The position numbers and the translations under genes were made by a program. Shown piece by piece: positions 12,564 to 26,139 of a stretch of DNA of 64,000 bases; within the stretch, counting starts at the first letter, position 1, and each line of letters opens with the position of its first letter. Origin of the DNA: Lanius collurio (Eukaryota > Chordata > Aves > Passeriformes > Laniidae); the NCBI GenBank assembly GCA_020086605.1, contig JACBWW010000007.1, positions 25,003,100-25,067,099 of the forward strand, written 5' to 3'. The notes under the pieces were generated by a model that was not told the DNA's origin, did no database searches, and saw only the letters and a list, made by a program, of their open reading frames with translations.

Positions 12564-15500
12564 CCAGTAGACTCCTTAAACCATCTCTTCATAGCTGCTC
12601 TAATCTCTGCTAACACTAATTTTTAACCCTCAGCAAGCAGCCAAGCATGACAATTAGAAAGTAACGCGTTAAGAAAGGCTCTTTTGAAAGTGCCCATCCC
12701 CAGGCAGTACTTCCCCATCTTAGAGAGATTATGGCAGTTATGATACAGACTATTGGCTGGCACCAGAGGTGAGGCAAGTGGGAGTATTCCTAATCCTTAG
12801 TCCTTTCTTTGGCCAGTGTGGATGGAGCAGGAGGAAAGGTAGATTTTGTTCCCTTAGGATCTCATTGGATAACAGTAAGGAAAGAAATGCCAAATCATGA
12901 ATATGTGGACTGAGAAACACAGTCTGGTGGACCTAAAGAGGTTTCAGGCTACTCCCCAGAGCTGACTCTGAATTTCATTTTGAGACTGAAGAGTTGATTC
13001 TGGTAAATTGCAGTGACTCTTTGAAATGCTGGACAGGAGCCTTTCTGATAACCTTTCCCCTTTGAGAGCTGTGGTACATGGCTGCATAATCTCCCTAGCT
13101 GCTGCTCCTAAAGCAACTATATGTGCTTGGTTGTTGCAAGAAAACCCACACAGGTTTCCTGTTGCTCATGCTTCAAGATAAAGGTTGCACACAGCATGAG
13201 CTCAGTTCTTTACAGCAGTTGATTCCTAGTATGACTACAGTGAAGGATCTACAATTAACTTAATTTCAACCAGTTTATAACTTCTCAGAATTATTAAAGC
13301 TATTTGGCACAAAAAGCATCATCCCACCTCCTAAAAAAAAAGAAAAAAAACCCCCAGAAGAGCACAAGATGTGGGTACCTGTGGTGCCCAGTAGAGCCTC
13401 ACTAATATTATGAGCATGGCCATGCCTCAGTTCAGAGCAAAGGGTGGTAGCTAGAGGCCACAAAAAGAGAATGTCATTGCAGCATAGTAATTTACCACTG
13501 AGATGGATTGCATCCCCTGCACTATCATCTCATAATGGCTTCCCTTCAGTTTGTTCCCCCTGGAAGAAAGAGGTGCCTGAGGCACGAGAGGGAGAAGCAG
13601 TCAGTGTGTGCCAGTAGAGCAGTGGGCACCCTGCCTGCCCTGGATGTGGATGGACAACCCCTAAGCAAACTACCACAGAGGAGTGGCTCTGGCAGGGCAG
13701 AGACACTGTGGGCTGGGGACAAGTGGGACATGGCCTGTACAGAGACCTGCACACCCATGTTCACCTTCACAGGGTCTGCACTGCAGCTCTGATGTTCACC
13801 TGTGTAAGCTCATGCCCAGAGCTGACGTCAAGGAAGTTGCTCAAACTGACTTGGAGATAAGAATCACCTTGTCTTCCCTCATATGAAGTCCCACAGGGGA
13901 TGATGCTGTCATGGCTTTCAGGTTTATGTTTGACAATGCTTCAGCAGGCTCTTCAGAGAAATGTACTGGTACATAGAATTGCAGTATCTCCCCTCATCTG
14001 ACTGACCAGGCACCCTTCAAAAAAGGCAGGAAAGAGCTGGCACTGATTCCAAAAAGTGCTGTTCTAAGGAGCTGAAGGAGGCAACTGTCATTGATGAGGC
14101 TACAGCACTGCTGTCACTTTTCTCAAGCAGAAAGCAGGAAGCAAGACTGGGAGTGGATCACTTTAAATTTGTGTCAACACAAACCTCTCTGCACAATGAC
14201 ACGGGAAAAAATACTAGTTTACAGAGTCTAGAGCTAAACATACCCTGAATTACTGGTGTAAGGGAAATGAGACTGAGCATCTGTGTGAAGCATTATCTAC
14301 CTCTGCTAAAAAGAGAACAACACTTACCCATTTCTTCTAATCTTGATCTCAGAACCCCCAAAATTGAGAGAAGAGGTGTCACTTGAACCCATTACCAAAT
14401 GAAACCAACACTACTCAGAGAAACATGAAATGTTGAGCTTCATGTGGGTGGAGAGTAACCTCATTCACTCAGACACCTCTGTGCACTGGTGGTATGTAAT
14501 AGGTCTGCTGTGCTTTTAACCTCTATGGCATGAAGCACTCAGGTTAGAGTTTACCTTGGGCTCTCGATGCTTAATTTCACCAACATCATCCTTCATGGGA
14601 TACTGAAAGAATGCATACACTTCAGTGTCTTTCTTTTAAATGTTTAAGTCTTTGAAACAAAGTCCAGAAACTCTTGCTCAGATTCCTCACAGCACAGAGG
14701 CTGTTCAGTTTCACAGATACTTTCCTCTATCCCTGTGAAATTCTCCAAGTGCTTCGCCTAGCTCCATCTCTCCAGAAGTGTCCTAGTCCTGATCAGACTG
14801 AGCACCAGGGCACATACCTGTTCCCTAAGCCCATTTTAGAGTCAAAGCATTCCTCCTCTTTCCTCCCCTGAGGAAGCCAGGTCAGCCAGGTTTACCATGG
14901 ACATGCCTGATGCTTAGCAGCAGGATCCTTACAGAATTCAAATGCTTCATTAACATAAAACACTCATGCAGCTTTTGTTATAACTTCATGTGCGCTCCCT
15001 GTGCTCAGGGATAATTTCTGCCTGCTTTTCCTAGACATTTCCCTTTCTCCTTGCTGCGGCATATATTGAGGAATTTCAGATTTTATCAAGAATTTCTTCA
15101 TTCTTGGTGAGAGTTCAGCTACATCTGCCCCAAGTACCTGGGCACCTTCAAGGTAAGCTCAGCCTTTCAATAAGGACTGCCAGAGGACTGCAATGGATGT
15201 CCTGATGCAAGTAAGCAGCAGACTCACTGCGCTCTGCACCTGAGACATCCATGGCAGCCTTTGATCATATCCAGTTTGCTCCTTAGCTCCTTAGCCTGAG
15301 GGAATTCCCACTCTCCATATTTCAAACCCCATGTTATTCAGGTTGGAACCTGTTGATAACTCCTGCTGATAAATCAAGATGACTGCAGACACCGAAATGC
15401 AGAGGGTGTGACCCAGATAAAGTGGAGGAACTGAGCTCAGTCTACCTCATACAACACAGAGTCAACCAAACCTTTAGTTATTTAAAATACATATTGGATG

Positions 15501-15896
15501 AGACATCATCACACTCTAATTTGCTCTTGAGGCTTCATATTTGATATGAGAGTAGCAGCTTCTTGGGCATCTCATGCAGTCTGTTCCTTTTTGACTCACT
15601 GTCCACCTCTCCTGTAGCAAGAACAAGTAATTCCTTCCACAGGACATGGGTGGCTGTGCTAGTATGGCAGGTGACCTCTGCTAAACCTGTGACCAAGCAC
15701 AGGGGCACTCCCACCGTGAGAAAGATGTGGCACCAAGAAAGATGGAGGATACCTGCAGAAGGCCAAGTTCCTATTACATCCTGCTCGTGGGCCAAGGCTG
15801 CAGACCAGGGAGAGACCACAGAAAGCAGGCAGCAGGACTGACCACTCTTCACCTGACCCATGTTCTGCTTGTGATCTCTTTTATGATAAGCCTGGC
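12564..15896. other. Non-coding DNA, no recognised gene
   Basis: Unique-looking sequence with frames of at most about 95 codons. 13560-13800 is locally GC-richer and holds several overlapping short frames on both strands, a composition effect. No interspersed repeat, RNA gene or convincing exon was seen. Confidence 0.6.
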
Positions 15897-16076
15897 AAAA
15901 AAACCCAAAAAAACAAAAAACCAAAAAAAAACAAACAAAAAAAAACCAGCAGCTGCCAGCAAGACAGGCCAAAGAAGGAACTGGGCAGATCAAGCCTGAC
16001 CCAAAGTGACTTGGGTGTTAATTAGGGAAAACAATAAAAAACAATTAAAAAAAATAACAATAATAATAATAAAAAT
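15897..16076. repeat. Two A-rich low-complexity tracts
   Basis: The first tract (15897-15946) is A interrupted by single or paired C. The second (16028-16076) is A-rich and ends in a short (AAT)n array. About 80 bp of normal sequence separates them. The minus-strand frame at 15535-15993 (152 codons) runs through the first tract and owes its Phe/Cys/Leu-rich part to it, so it is not called as a gene. Confidence 0.85.
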
Positions 16077-19000
16077 CAAAACAGTTCACCTAGAGATGTA
16101 GTAGTTTAAATGCTTGTTAAAAGTGGCATTGAAGCAAGTTTTTGGTTTCAGGTTACACCTAATGGTGTAGAAGAGAGAGGCACTGTGGAAAGCAGCTATT
16201 CTGCTCGTCCCTGATCCCTCCTGACAGTTCTGGTGTGGATTCCAGACCTTGCAGGGTGAGTCAGTTCAGCTGTCTGAGCTGGAAAGGTTCATCTGTGCAA
16301 AACAGGAGACAAGGAGACAGAAAATACTTTTCATTAGCTCAACTGCTACATCCTCTCATCCTCTATCCTGATGATTATTAGGTCCCATTTGGAACAGAGG
16401 GAAAGACCAAGAAGCAGGACCATTTGGAAGGTCTCCTATTTAGGTGAGGTGTAATACAAAACCACAACCTTATGGGCGCAGGTAAGGGAATGCAGCAGCT
16501 GAGGCTCAGGTACACCAGTCTTTCTGCCAGCCTGCTGCGGGAAAGTCTCCCTTGCCAACAGAGCAGGCACGTTTTAAACGTCTACAGCTGTTTGCACAGT
16601 ATTGTCTTATTATAATCTTCAGTTTCTCACATGAGCTCCTTTTAAGAGGTCATGGTTCAGCTGATGTGTCAGGCTGCTCAAATCCCTGCAGCAGGAGACG
16701 TTTTTCAGTAGGAGGAGGGTGAGTGTTCAGAGAAACAGTGTTTGATGTGCACTTCCATGTGCTGATCACTACATGATGCTCTGCAGAAGAGAGTTATCAG
16801 CTTGAGTTTTTAAAAATAAACACAAAAGTACATGCTTGATATATTTCTTACAGGGTGGAGGCCAAACCCATCAGTTTTCTGGGGGTTCCATGTCCCCCTG
16901 CAGTGCTGCACAGAGGTGCACAAAACACAGGCCTAAACCTGAGGGCTGCAACTTAAGTGGAGAATACAGAAAAATACTCCATCCAGAAGAAAATCTTGGG
17001 CAAAACAAAGGTTCTAGAAGCCTTCCTGGAGGCTTCCTGCTAAATACAGCCAAGTAACAGAGATAATAAAGAAAGTTGTCAATGTAGCCTATTTCCTGAT
17101 TAACCCATTCTACTCTCCACAGACAAGTGTAAGTGCAGGTTCTTTTGTTCTCCAAATGCCATTTTAGTAGATGGAATTTATTTTGTACCACAACAGAATT
17201 TTCTTTGTAAAGAGTGCATATGAATTGGCTTTTTAGCACTGGTAGGCACATTTTGTGCAAGCGTGTTTTATTTACATATATTTCAAACTTAACTGTGCCT
17301 GCCATGAGCTCTTACACAAATAGATTTCCCAAATGTTAAGGGTAATCCAATGTCACTAATCACTGGCAAATCCTGGATATAATGGTACCTGATTTAAAGC
17401 CCTTTAAGGTCAATAGAAAGAATTCCAGTGTCCTTCAATTACACCCATAAAACACACATTCATGTCTGTACAAGTTACATAACCACAGGGATAACAGAAC
17501 AGGGTGAAGATGGATGCCAGAATTCTCCCATAAAATGCTGTAGAAATATTTCTGCTCTTGCTTTCAAATCACAGGTTCATCAGGCTCTCTAGGTTTGTAT
17601 GTTTCTGCATTCATCTTTGCTCTCAATGATGGAGACCTGCTATTTGTTTGGCTCAGCTTTCCCCCATACACAGTGTTCTATGTGTTTTATAAAGCCATAC
17701 AAATATAGATAATGATACTGTCCAGCTGCACAAGATTGCTTGAATTCTAAGGAAAACTGTGGGAAAACAGGAACAAAATAATAAAATCTTGAGGATCCCC
17801 TTCCTCTGGATCCCTGCCCTATCCTCATGAGTCCTAACCACTAAAACCAAATTGGCTGAAACCAGAATTTTTCATCTGGTATGAAAATTCACTTTGTCTT
17901 TACAACCAAGCAGAAACCAGTTCTCTGCCTGGTAGTGTTCCCTTGAGCAGTGTTCCCTTGTCCTGAGGGAATGGTTTCCCTGATTCTGAAAGACCTCATT
18001 CTACTGAGGTGAATCTCTGCTATTGGGAAAGTGAAGGAACAAACTCTCATGTGAGAAAATATTGCCAAGACCTGATTCAAAATGCGTGCAAGATCAAGAA
18101 AACAATTGACATGTCTTTGACAAGTTCATTCATACTGCATCAGCACATTCAAGCCTTACACATCCTCTCTGAATTCTGTTTTCTAGTGATACTTCTTCAC
18201 TGGTACAGCTGAACCCTTCTTTGGTTTTCTTCAGATGGCACTTTTTCATTTGTATAATTATCAGGATGCTGGGTTCCAAGAGAAAAATGGAAAAATATAG
18301 CCCAGATAACCAGGCAGAGTGAGTGAACACAAGTCCCATATATCACCCACACTCCTCCATACATCAGAACCAGCAAGGGAATCTATGCATCAGCTGGTTC
18401 ACAAGCAGCACTACACATCTTCCTTCTTCAGCTACCAGACTTCAGCTCAAAGAGAGCAAAAAACAAACTTTTGATCCTGAAGCTAACACAGGTCAGCCAC
18501 CATCTTTTAAGACATTCTAAAGTTAACCCCCAATCCTTCTATTCTAACTGCAAACAACCTCTACAGGCAACTATGATGCAATTTAGAAAGGAACTCCCCA
18601 TATTTGGCATAACCCTTGCTTCATTCCAGAAACCTTAAATCACATTGACTAATCACAGACATAGTTTTCATGTGAGTATTAACTCTTTTTTCTCCATATT
18701 TGCTGATTCCCATGCTTGAAAAGAAAGGGAGAGCCAGCTGGGAATTTCAAATTTTTGTCTGATTCATTCATTCACATGAACAAACATTTTCATCCTAGAA
18801 GTGAAAAGCAATGTGTGCATTTCTGCTTCATGGAAATCGTATTCATTGCATTAATAAAAGTCCCAGCTATGAAAATGGGTAAGGTAACTGGCAAGTAAGT
18901 GCCTGTATATAAATAGTTAAAGCAAATTGATAGAAAAACTGTAACACCATGGCTCTGGTTTTGCTGTTTCTCTTTATCAGCATTGTTAAGCCATTGTCCT

Positions 19001-20490
19001 GTAAGGTATTTGTCTATATGTAGACAGACAGATAGATCTATGTTTTAATGTAAATTTTAATGCATATTAAATTTTAATGTAAAATGTAAGAAGGGAAGGA
19101 GCTGCCAGAAAGAAAGACAACAAATGATCATTCATTTCTGATATCTACTAAGCAAACAAAGACAAGAATAAATCCTTTCTAGCTCATTTTCTTCTTTTCA
19201 GATACAGAACTTCAAAGAATCACCCAGTTTGCAGAGATAAGTCTGTCTTTAAAAGCAAGTAAGAGCCTGTAATCAAGTTGATTAGTCAGGTTGCTACTAA
19301 GCTTGGGGAATGAATTAACTCTGTTGCCAAATATAGGCAGACTTTTTTCCCCAGTCTGATTTAACTGGTGGGAAACACTGTATTAAACACACCCTTACTA
19401 TTTCAAGGGAAGCTTGAAATTTGTAATATGCCCTGAGTCTGGTCACAGGAGTAAAGAAAAATCTTGAAGACAGAATGTCACTGCCTATTACCAGGCTTGA
19501 AGGTTTGCTATGATACCGAATTTTCCTCACTGTTTTCTAAGCAGATCTGCCAGAAAAGGCAACCCTCGCTTTTCCAGAGGAATTGATGATGTGGGGCAAG
19601 AAGCTGTAGGATTTAGGGTGTGCTTTGCCTCAGCTGGTTCCTGATGTCCACCTGAGGAGCACACCACTGTAATAGGCTGTGCAGTTTGGGGTGTTTTTCT
19701 GCATCCAGACAGCAGGGTTGGATCATCCACTCCACCCCTCTGTTCCCACACAAGTCATTTTCCCCTCAACAATGGAGCCTACCTGCCAGGAGACCAGCAC
19801 ATCCATGCACCTGGCATTTTCAGGGAAGCAGCTGCTGCAAGCCTTTCCCCTTTCCTCTTTTCCCATTTCTATGTCCTGATACCCAGACCTTTCAAGAAAA
19901 TCTCCTCCATTTCCCAAAACATGCATTTGTTTCCAGCCAGCAAGTAATGACCAGGAAGCTAATGAGCAACAGCCACTTATGGTTTCAGCTCCCTCAGTGC
20001 TTTATTTCTTTGCTTCCCAAAGAGGGAACCTGCTTTTCTTCAGTCCTCATTTCCTTTCCAAAATGGCTCTTACAGGTCCTTCTCACCTGCTCAAGCACCT
20101 ATTCTCCCTCCACATCCGGGACAGCATCAAGCCTGGCAGCCCGGACCACTAGCTGTTCTCTCTTGCCAACTCATTGCAAAAAACCCATCCCACCAGCCTG
20201 GGGCCAGGGTCTCATTGCTGCTTTCATCTAGGTTTCCTATCACTCCTGCATGCCCCAGCCTGCTCTATGTTCCCCTTTTGCTATGGCAGTGTGTCTGCCC
20301 AGGAAGGCCACCACCTGTTTAGAGCCATTTGCTCTCTGTTTGCAGCTCAGTAGATGTCAGCTGGATGTATTCCTGAAGTTTCTCCTAACATGCTGTATGC
20401 AGACACATGGGCTAGAAATAAGTGTCCACAGACACAGCAGCTGCATGAACAGAGGAGTGCTGCAGTCAGCTCCTTCCTTCACCAACAGAG
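16077..20490. other. Non-coding DNA, no recognised gene
   Basis: Unique-looking sequence. Frames of 144 codons (minus, 16871-17305) and 181 codons (plus, 19686-20231) are the longest and show no known family. A direct duplication of about 15 bp (AGTGTTCCCTTG repeated) lies at 17935-17962. Around 19042-19085 a motif like TTTTAATGTAAA recurs in an imperfect AT-rich cluster. A pyrimidine-rich stretch ending in TTACAG at about 16840-16854 resembles a splice acceptor but is isolated. Confidence 0.55.
17935..17962. repeat. Short tandem duplication, unit about 15 bp
   Basis: AGTGTTCCCTTG occurs twice in direct succession, separated by AGC, which gives two near-identical 15-bp units. It looks like a local slippage duplication. 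No function is implied. Confidence 0.75.
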
Positions 20491-20926
20491 CTGGAGAAGG
20501 GTCTGGAGCAGAAGGCTTATGAGGACTTTTTGGTGGAGTTGAGGGTGTTTAGCCCATAGAAAAGGAGGCTGATGTCCCTGAGGGAAGACTTTATTGCTCT
20601 GTACTACTACCTGAAAAGAGGCTGTAGCAAGGTGGGAGTTGCTCTCTTCTCCCAGGTAACAAGGGATGGGACAAGCAGAAATGGCCTCAAGTTGCAACTG
20701 GGAAGGTTTAGATTAGATATTAAGAAAAATCTCTTCACTGAAGGGTGGTCAGGCATTGGAACAGGCTCCACAGGGAAGTGGTGGAATCACTTTCCCTGTA
20801 AGCATTCAGAAACTTTGTGGATGGGGCACTTGGGGATGTGGTTTAGTGAAGGACTTGGTAGTGCTGCATTAACATTTCTTAGATGCCTTTTCTAAACTTG
20901 CTATGAACCTATGATTCTATGATTCC
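20491..20926 (+). mobile_element. CR1 LINE retrotransposon, 5'-truncated 3' end
   Basis: This is the 3' terminal ~435 bp of a CR1 (chicken repeat 1) non-LTR retrotransposon on the plus strand. Translation shows the conserved C-terminal tail of the CR1 ORF2 reverse-transcriptase polyprotein. Blocks such as LFSQVTRD (about 20637-20660) and GRFRLDIKKNLFTE (ending at 20742) are readable, then after a one-base deletion near 20743 VVRHWNRLHREVVESL follows in another frame. The copy is dead: TAG at 20557-20559, the frameshift, and TAA at 20799-20801 interrupt it. The original stop is TAG at 20844-20846. A UTR of about 80 bp ends in the CR1-type terminal repeat, two ATGATTCT-like units at 20910-20926. 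The 5' truncation is typical of CR1 retrotransposition. The subfamily cannot be fixed by eye. Confidence 0.93.
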
Positions 20927-22289
20927 TGATCCTGAGGAGGAATGGTGGTGGGAGGTGCTGGGTTGGATTTTGGGGGTTCCAGGCCAAGGGTGTTGAGTCT
21001 TCAGATTTCCCTCCTTTCCAGGAAGAGAGCACAGATTATATTGAAATGCGCCAGCTCCACCAAGCCTTGCTGTGGAGAGAAGAGCTGCTCCTGGAGAAAA
21101 GCCTCTGTGCTTCCATGCACAAGTAAGCACTAGGTCAGCAGCTGGCAGTGGTGGATGAGGTGGGGGACAGGATAACATATAACAGGAAAGCAAGTTTGAA
21201 AACAAGAGGAAGGGGAAGCGCTGGAGTGAAACGTCCGATTTCCATGAGCTTAACTGTTTAGTGCCTCCAATGTATTGCTATTTCAAAATAGTGACAGTCT
21301 GTTGGTGAGCAATGGCATGACAGGAGCCAAAATCAGATTTTAATATGTGTAACTATTTGCACAGCAGGGACAGGCCTTGTTCCTCTATGTGCTGAGCAAA
21401 CACAGAGGGGTACACTGCCTGCTCCGAGGAGGTTATGTGATGGCTATAGAAGGAGGTGAAGAGAAAAACACACATGCACAAGGGCAGGTCAGCAACAATG
21501 GCATTACCTGTGCTTCAAACAGTGGGAAGGATTTCAGCCCTGTGCATGGTGTTGTGCTCTGCCACAAGGTCAGCAGCACAATGAAATAATCTTGGGTCCT
21601 TTGCAAACTGTGATAGCTGTGATCCCTATCACCATAAAGCTGTTCTACCCAGCAAACCAGCCAGACCAGGTCAGACTCTCTTTCCTCTCTCTAGCAATGA
21701 TAAGTGATCCTTCCTGACTGAGCAGGGGCTTTCCCACTGGGAAGCCTATGCAGTAACATGTGGCTATGTGAGACTTATTTTTACAAGACAGATGGAGCCT
21801 TCAGGTCTCATGTATTTTTCAATATCTCATCATTGTTTATGTGAGTAACTAAGTGGTTCTTTAGATTGAGGTCCTTTTATTTCAGGGACAGACACTGCCA
21901 GAAGAAATAATATTTGATATTTCATGGGCAACAACATGATCTTGAAATGGGGACATCTCAATCACTCTTGTGTTTTACTAAAGTTATATTTAACTGTCTC
22001 CAACTAATACCTCTTCTATTTTTTAAGGTAGGGGTTATTCTGACGTAGGAACACATTTTTTAATAGTGAAGGAGATCAGCTGGAACAAATGGAGAATGGG
22101 GGATTCTCTCTCACACTACAAAAGATACACTCTGGCCAAAAGTACTCTGAGGCTCAAAGCAGTTGAAACAACATTACAGTGGCTTATTAAATGGGGGAAG
22201 CCAGAGAAGATCAAGCTTCTGTGACTTTCTCCTCTGTAGCTCCTCTGTATGTTCTGTATACATGTCTCTTTGTCTTGGTGTAGGTGGAA
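20927..22289. other. Non-coding DNA between two CR1 fragments
   Basis: About 1.4 kb of unique-looking sequence, somewhat GC-richer at 20930-21200. Frames reach at most about 100 codons, with no recognised product. The two CR1 copies on either side are in opposite orientation and cover different parts of the element, so they look like independent insertions and not a split element. Confidence 0.6.
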
Positions 22290-22490
22290 TAAAAGAATCA
22301 AAAACTATTTGGGTTGGAAGGGACCTTATAAATCATCTAGTTTCAATACCACTGCCATGGGCAGGGACATCTTCTACTAGACCAGATTGCTCAGAGCTCC
22401 CTCCATCCAGCCTGAAGTTAAACACTTTCAGGGATGGAAAGATGTCCACAGCTTCTCTGGACAACTCTTACTTCTAGGTAAATTCTTCCC
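22290..22490 (-). mobile_element. CR1 LINE 3' end, antisense
   Basis: Read on the plus strand, this segment starts with a degenerate terminal repeat and then TTTGGGTTGGAAGGGACC, the characteristic reverse complement of the CR1 3' UTR. It continues through CTGCCATGGGCAGGGACA (22352-22369) and CACAGCTTCTCTGG (22447-22460), again conserved CR1 landmarks in antisense. It ends near AAATTCTTCCC. The element therefore lies on the minus strand, 5'-truncated to about 200 bp, with small internal deletions compared with the usual CR1 spacing around 22460-22490. No intact coding sequence remains. Confidence 0.93.
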
Positions 22491-25400
22491 TTTGTATGCA
22501 TCTTCAAGAGTTTAGATTTAGAAGACCCACAAATATCTGGAGATAGAAAATCAAAAGATCTGATATACACTGCTTGCTGAAAATGTATTTATGAAATGCA
22601 TCCCCAGAGAAAAAGCCATAAGAAAAGTTATTTACAGACAGGTGTCTAGGAAAAACTATCCAATAAATAACTTTATCTGTAATATGATTCTATAATTGTG
22701 CCATCCTTTACACAGACATGAAGTGACAATTTAAAAAGTGGCAATTACTGTGAATATGTCTACTCAGGGCTTGGGAAGAGCTAAGTAGTCACTCAGGGGA
22801 AAAATGTGGGTGGCAAACGTGAGTACCACTGTGTCTGGGCAGGCAGTAATATTTCCTTATGCACTCAGTTATCTGAAATTTTCAGTATTTCAGAAATTTT
22901 GTACTTCTGAACTGCTTCATCTTATCAATGAAAGTATTGTCTTAAGAAGCATTCATATAAGATAAAGCAGCAAAACTAATCTAAAATCAATTTGATCAAC
23001 TTTAATAGATGACTTCAAATCTGCAAGTATCTTGCAACATATTTGATTGCCATCAAGAATATATTTATGCTTTTATTAAAATGTAGCTTGGCTTTGCTTG
23101 GCCAAGAATATGAAGAGTTGGCTTATGACGTTTATAAGGGGTTGTTATAAATCAGCCTCTATTTCCTCAACAATAAACTTGTCTTTATGCTTGGTGCATA
23201 ACTTACCTATTCCAGAATCACCTGTTGTGCCACAGATAGTGGGAAGCTTTATTTAGTTTTTTTTCAATTTTTGGTTTTGTTTTTAGAAAAGTTCAGTTTA
23301 ATTCAGAAGATTTTGCTCAGGAAGTTTACCTTTCCTATCATATAATTTAGATGTGCAAGAACAAGCACTTCTATTTTGCTACGGGGTGAAATTCCTTAAG
23401 TCCAACAGTTGCCAAATAACACCTATGAGAAGGTCTTATTGTTAGGGAAACAAAGCATGGTCAAACTGTTTTCCATGGGAAAATAAGAGCATCAAGTTCC
23501 GAAACCCCAAGATCACAAGAAAATGGACCCCATCAGAGAAATCCAATTCAACCCTCAGGTGACCTGAAATGGAGCTCATGTCAATTAAACAGACCAAAAT
23601 TAAATACATGGATATTTTGAAATCAAAGTGTTTCAGAATATTTTCCCTCGTGTACATGTATTTATTTTCCTGAAAGACAGAAAATAGCAAATTCAATACT
23701 TGTATTAACTGGAGAAAGAATTTTAGAATAAAAGTCTTATTGCTCTCAAGGCTCTTAGTGGTTTAGAGGGGCATTAGGTGGCAAATATTTTTTGGATGCC
23801 AGCCTGAGTTCTTCAAGGACCCTTCTGATGCAGTTTGAAAATTAAAAAGACAGTATATAGCCAGGGATAGATTTAAGAGATAACACTGCAGAGTAAATAA
23901 GGGCCCAAATTGTCAAACCTGGCAGACAGAAAGAATGTGCTAGAAAAACAAATTATAGTAATGAACACCCTTCTGCAAGCTGCTGTGAAAGAGACAGAAC
24001 CCATCCTAATCCCTCAATACTAAGGAAAATAAATAGTTTTTATTTACATTTGATTACATGGAAAACTAAACTTACTTAAACAATAATAATCTGGTCAAAT
24101 TTCTAAATAAAAAAGATGGAAAAGATCCTAAATTCCTAGTGCATGCCTACTTGGCATTTGCAGACAGTCATGAGCTGGTTCTGCTCAGCACAGCCTGTTG
24201 ATCCTAAATTAACACACCATGCAGGGAGTCAGTGTCTGTGTTGCCAGGTGCTGAGCATCTCCCTCACCTGCCCACCTGGCTTTGGCTCACTCTGTGTGAG
24301 CACAGACCTACCCTTAAATTGTCTGGAAAAGGCTCAGGTGCTCTACGTGCCTGTTACATGCTCAGGCTCCTGTTGGCATCCAGACAGTACAGTCCAAGGG
24401 GTCAGAGTCTCACCTATGCCCTGAATCCCTCTTTGGGCTCCACTGGCTGAGCTGACCAGGGCTCAGGTCTGCAGCTTAAATTCAAGTATTCAGTGTGATT
24501 AGGCAATCAAGAGTAAACAAATATGGTTTTGACCCTGCTGGACACTGTTATGAAGGCAAATAATCAGCACCCAGCTCTTCACTGCCTGCAGCAGCAGCTT
24601 GTACACCAGGCTCTCAGCACCTACATTACAGCCAAGTGAATGCAGGTGTCTGAACCTGGTTCTGAGGCTGCCAGCCTAGGAAAATATTTGGAGGTATTCA
24701 TGTGAGTAACATATTCTAGATGTGTTCATGTGAATGAAAATTGGCCAAATCAAGTGAATATAGCAGCGGTGGGAGCTCCAGTAGATCTACTGTGGGGTTC
24801 CACCCACATGCATGGAATCAGGTTCCTGTTTAAGAAGTAGATCAGGTTTAATAACACCTTTCTGGGGATCAAGTAGTATTAAACTAATGGCAGAAAAATC
24901 TGAGCTGAATCACCAAGAGTCATTTCTTTCATCCCTCCACTACCTGCAGCCACTGAAGGCCCAAGTTCTTCCTCATGTGCCCCTGTTGAGATAAAGTCCC
25001 ACTGAAGTGGAAGGAGATAATAATATGAGTGATGGCGGCCAAAGTCTGGCAGCAGAAAACCATGAGGCAGAATTGTCTCAGTCAGAACTCCGCTTCTGCC
25101 AAGGAGTGAGTGGAATATCAGCATTTTCTTGTTGGGCTTGTGGTTTTCTAATCACAAAGTCAAAATTTGATTAACTTGAAAATCTATCTGGTTTTAGAAC
25201 TAGATCAAAGACTTAAGTGCCCAAATTAAGGACTGCCACAGCTAATCATGAAGAAATATAAATAGACTTAAGACATAAAGGCAAAAATTAACAAATAGTT
25301 CCAGAGCAAAGGAAATCCCTTCATATCCATTGTTTGCTTTTGAGGCAAAACCATTGCTTTTCTTTAGTTATTACTGAGACACAGGGGCATCTGTCAGAAA

Positions 25401-25805
25401 AGATGTGCATTCAATACTTCAAGCAAATTGTGTGGGTCCTCCCTGCACAGTTTTGCAGCTGCCCCTTCTCACACAGCTTATTTTTCCATTCTTCCCTAGT
25501 CCTTTTTCCTTTTTAGCTTCTTCAGTGTGGTGAGAGTTTGTGCATGATGCACTTCATTTTATCAAGGTCACATTACTGTGGGGAACAAAGGTAAAGAGGG
25601 GAGACAGGCCACCAAGCAGAGGAAGGGGAAGGAGGACTAGTTCAAAAAGTATTTCCACCTCAGGGGTAACACTTCTTGAAAAAACACCATGAAATTAAGT
25701 GTTTTCCCCTTCCTCTTCTCTATTCCTTTCCCAGCCATGTCCTTACAAATACCATGGTGTTACTCTCAACTTGAATCTTCTCAAAATTTTGCATATAGGC
25801 TATGT
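22491..25805. other. Non-coding DNA, no recognised gene
   Basis: Unique-looking sequence up to the assembly gap. Open frames are at most about 93 codons. 24150-24480 is locally GC-richer with overlapping short frames in two phases. No repeat family, RNA gene or paired splice sites were recognised. Confidence 0.6.
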
Positions 25806-26139
25806 NNNNNNNNNNNNNNNNNNNNNNNNNNNNNNNNNNNNNNNNNNNNNNNNNNNNNNNNNNNNNNNNNNNNNNNNNNNNNNNNNNNNNNNNNNNNNNN
25901 NNNNNNNNNNNNNNNNNNNNNNNNNNNNNNNNNNNNNNNNNNNNNNNNNNNNNNNNNNNNNNNNNNNNNNNNNNNNNNNNNNNNNNNNNNNNNNNNNNNN
26001 NNNNNNNNNNNNNNNNNNNNNNNNNNNNNNNNNNNNNNNNNNNNNNNNNNNNNNNNNNNNNNNNNNNNNNNNNNNNNNNNNNNNNNNNNNNNNNNNNNNN
26101 NNNNNNNNNNNNNNNNNNNNNNNNNNNNNNNNNNNNNNN
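25806..26139. other. Assembly gap (334 N)
   Basis: Unresolved bases. The right edge of the gap lies directly on the (GGAGA)n array, so the missing sequence probably contains the rest of that array, and the assembler probably stopped because of it. The stated length may be an estimate. Frames that run through the N are meaningless. Confidence 0.99.

Noticed and set aside
12316..12626. Lys/Arg/Glu-rich and Phe/Leu/Ser-rich open frames
   Set aside because: They are translations of the (AAAAG)n array and have no coding meaning.
20572..20895. 107-codon frame as a host gene
   Set aside because: It is the decayed C-terminal part of CR1 ORF2 followed by an out-of-frame continuation.
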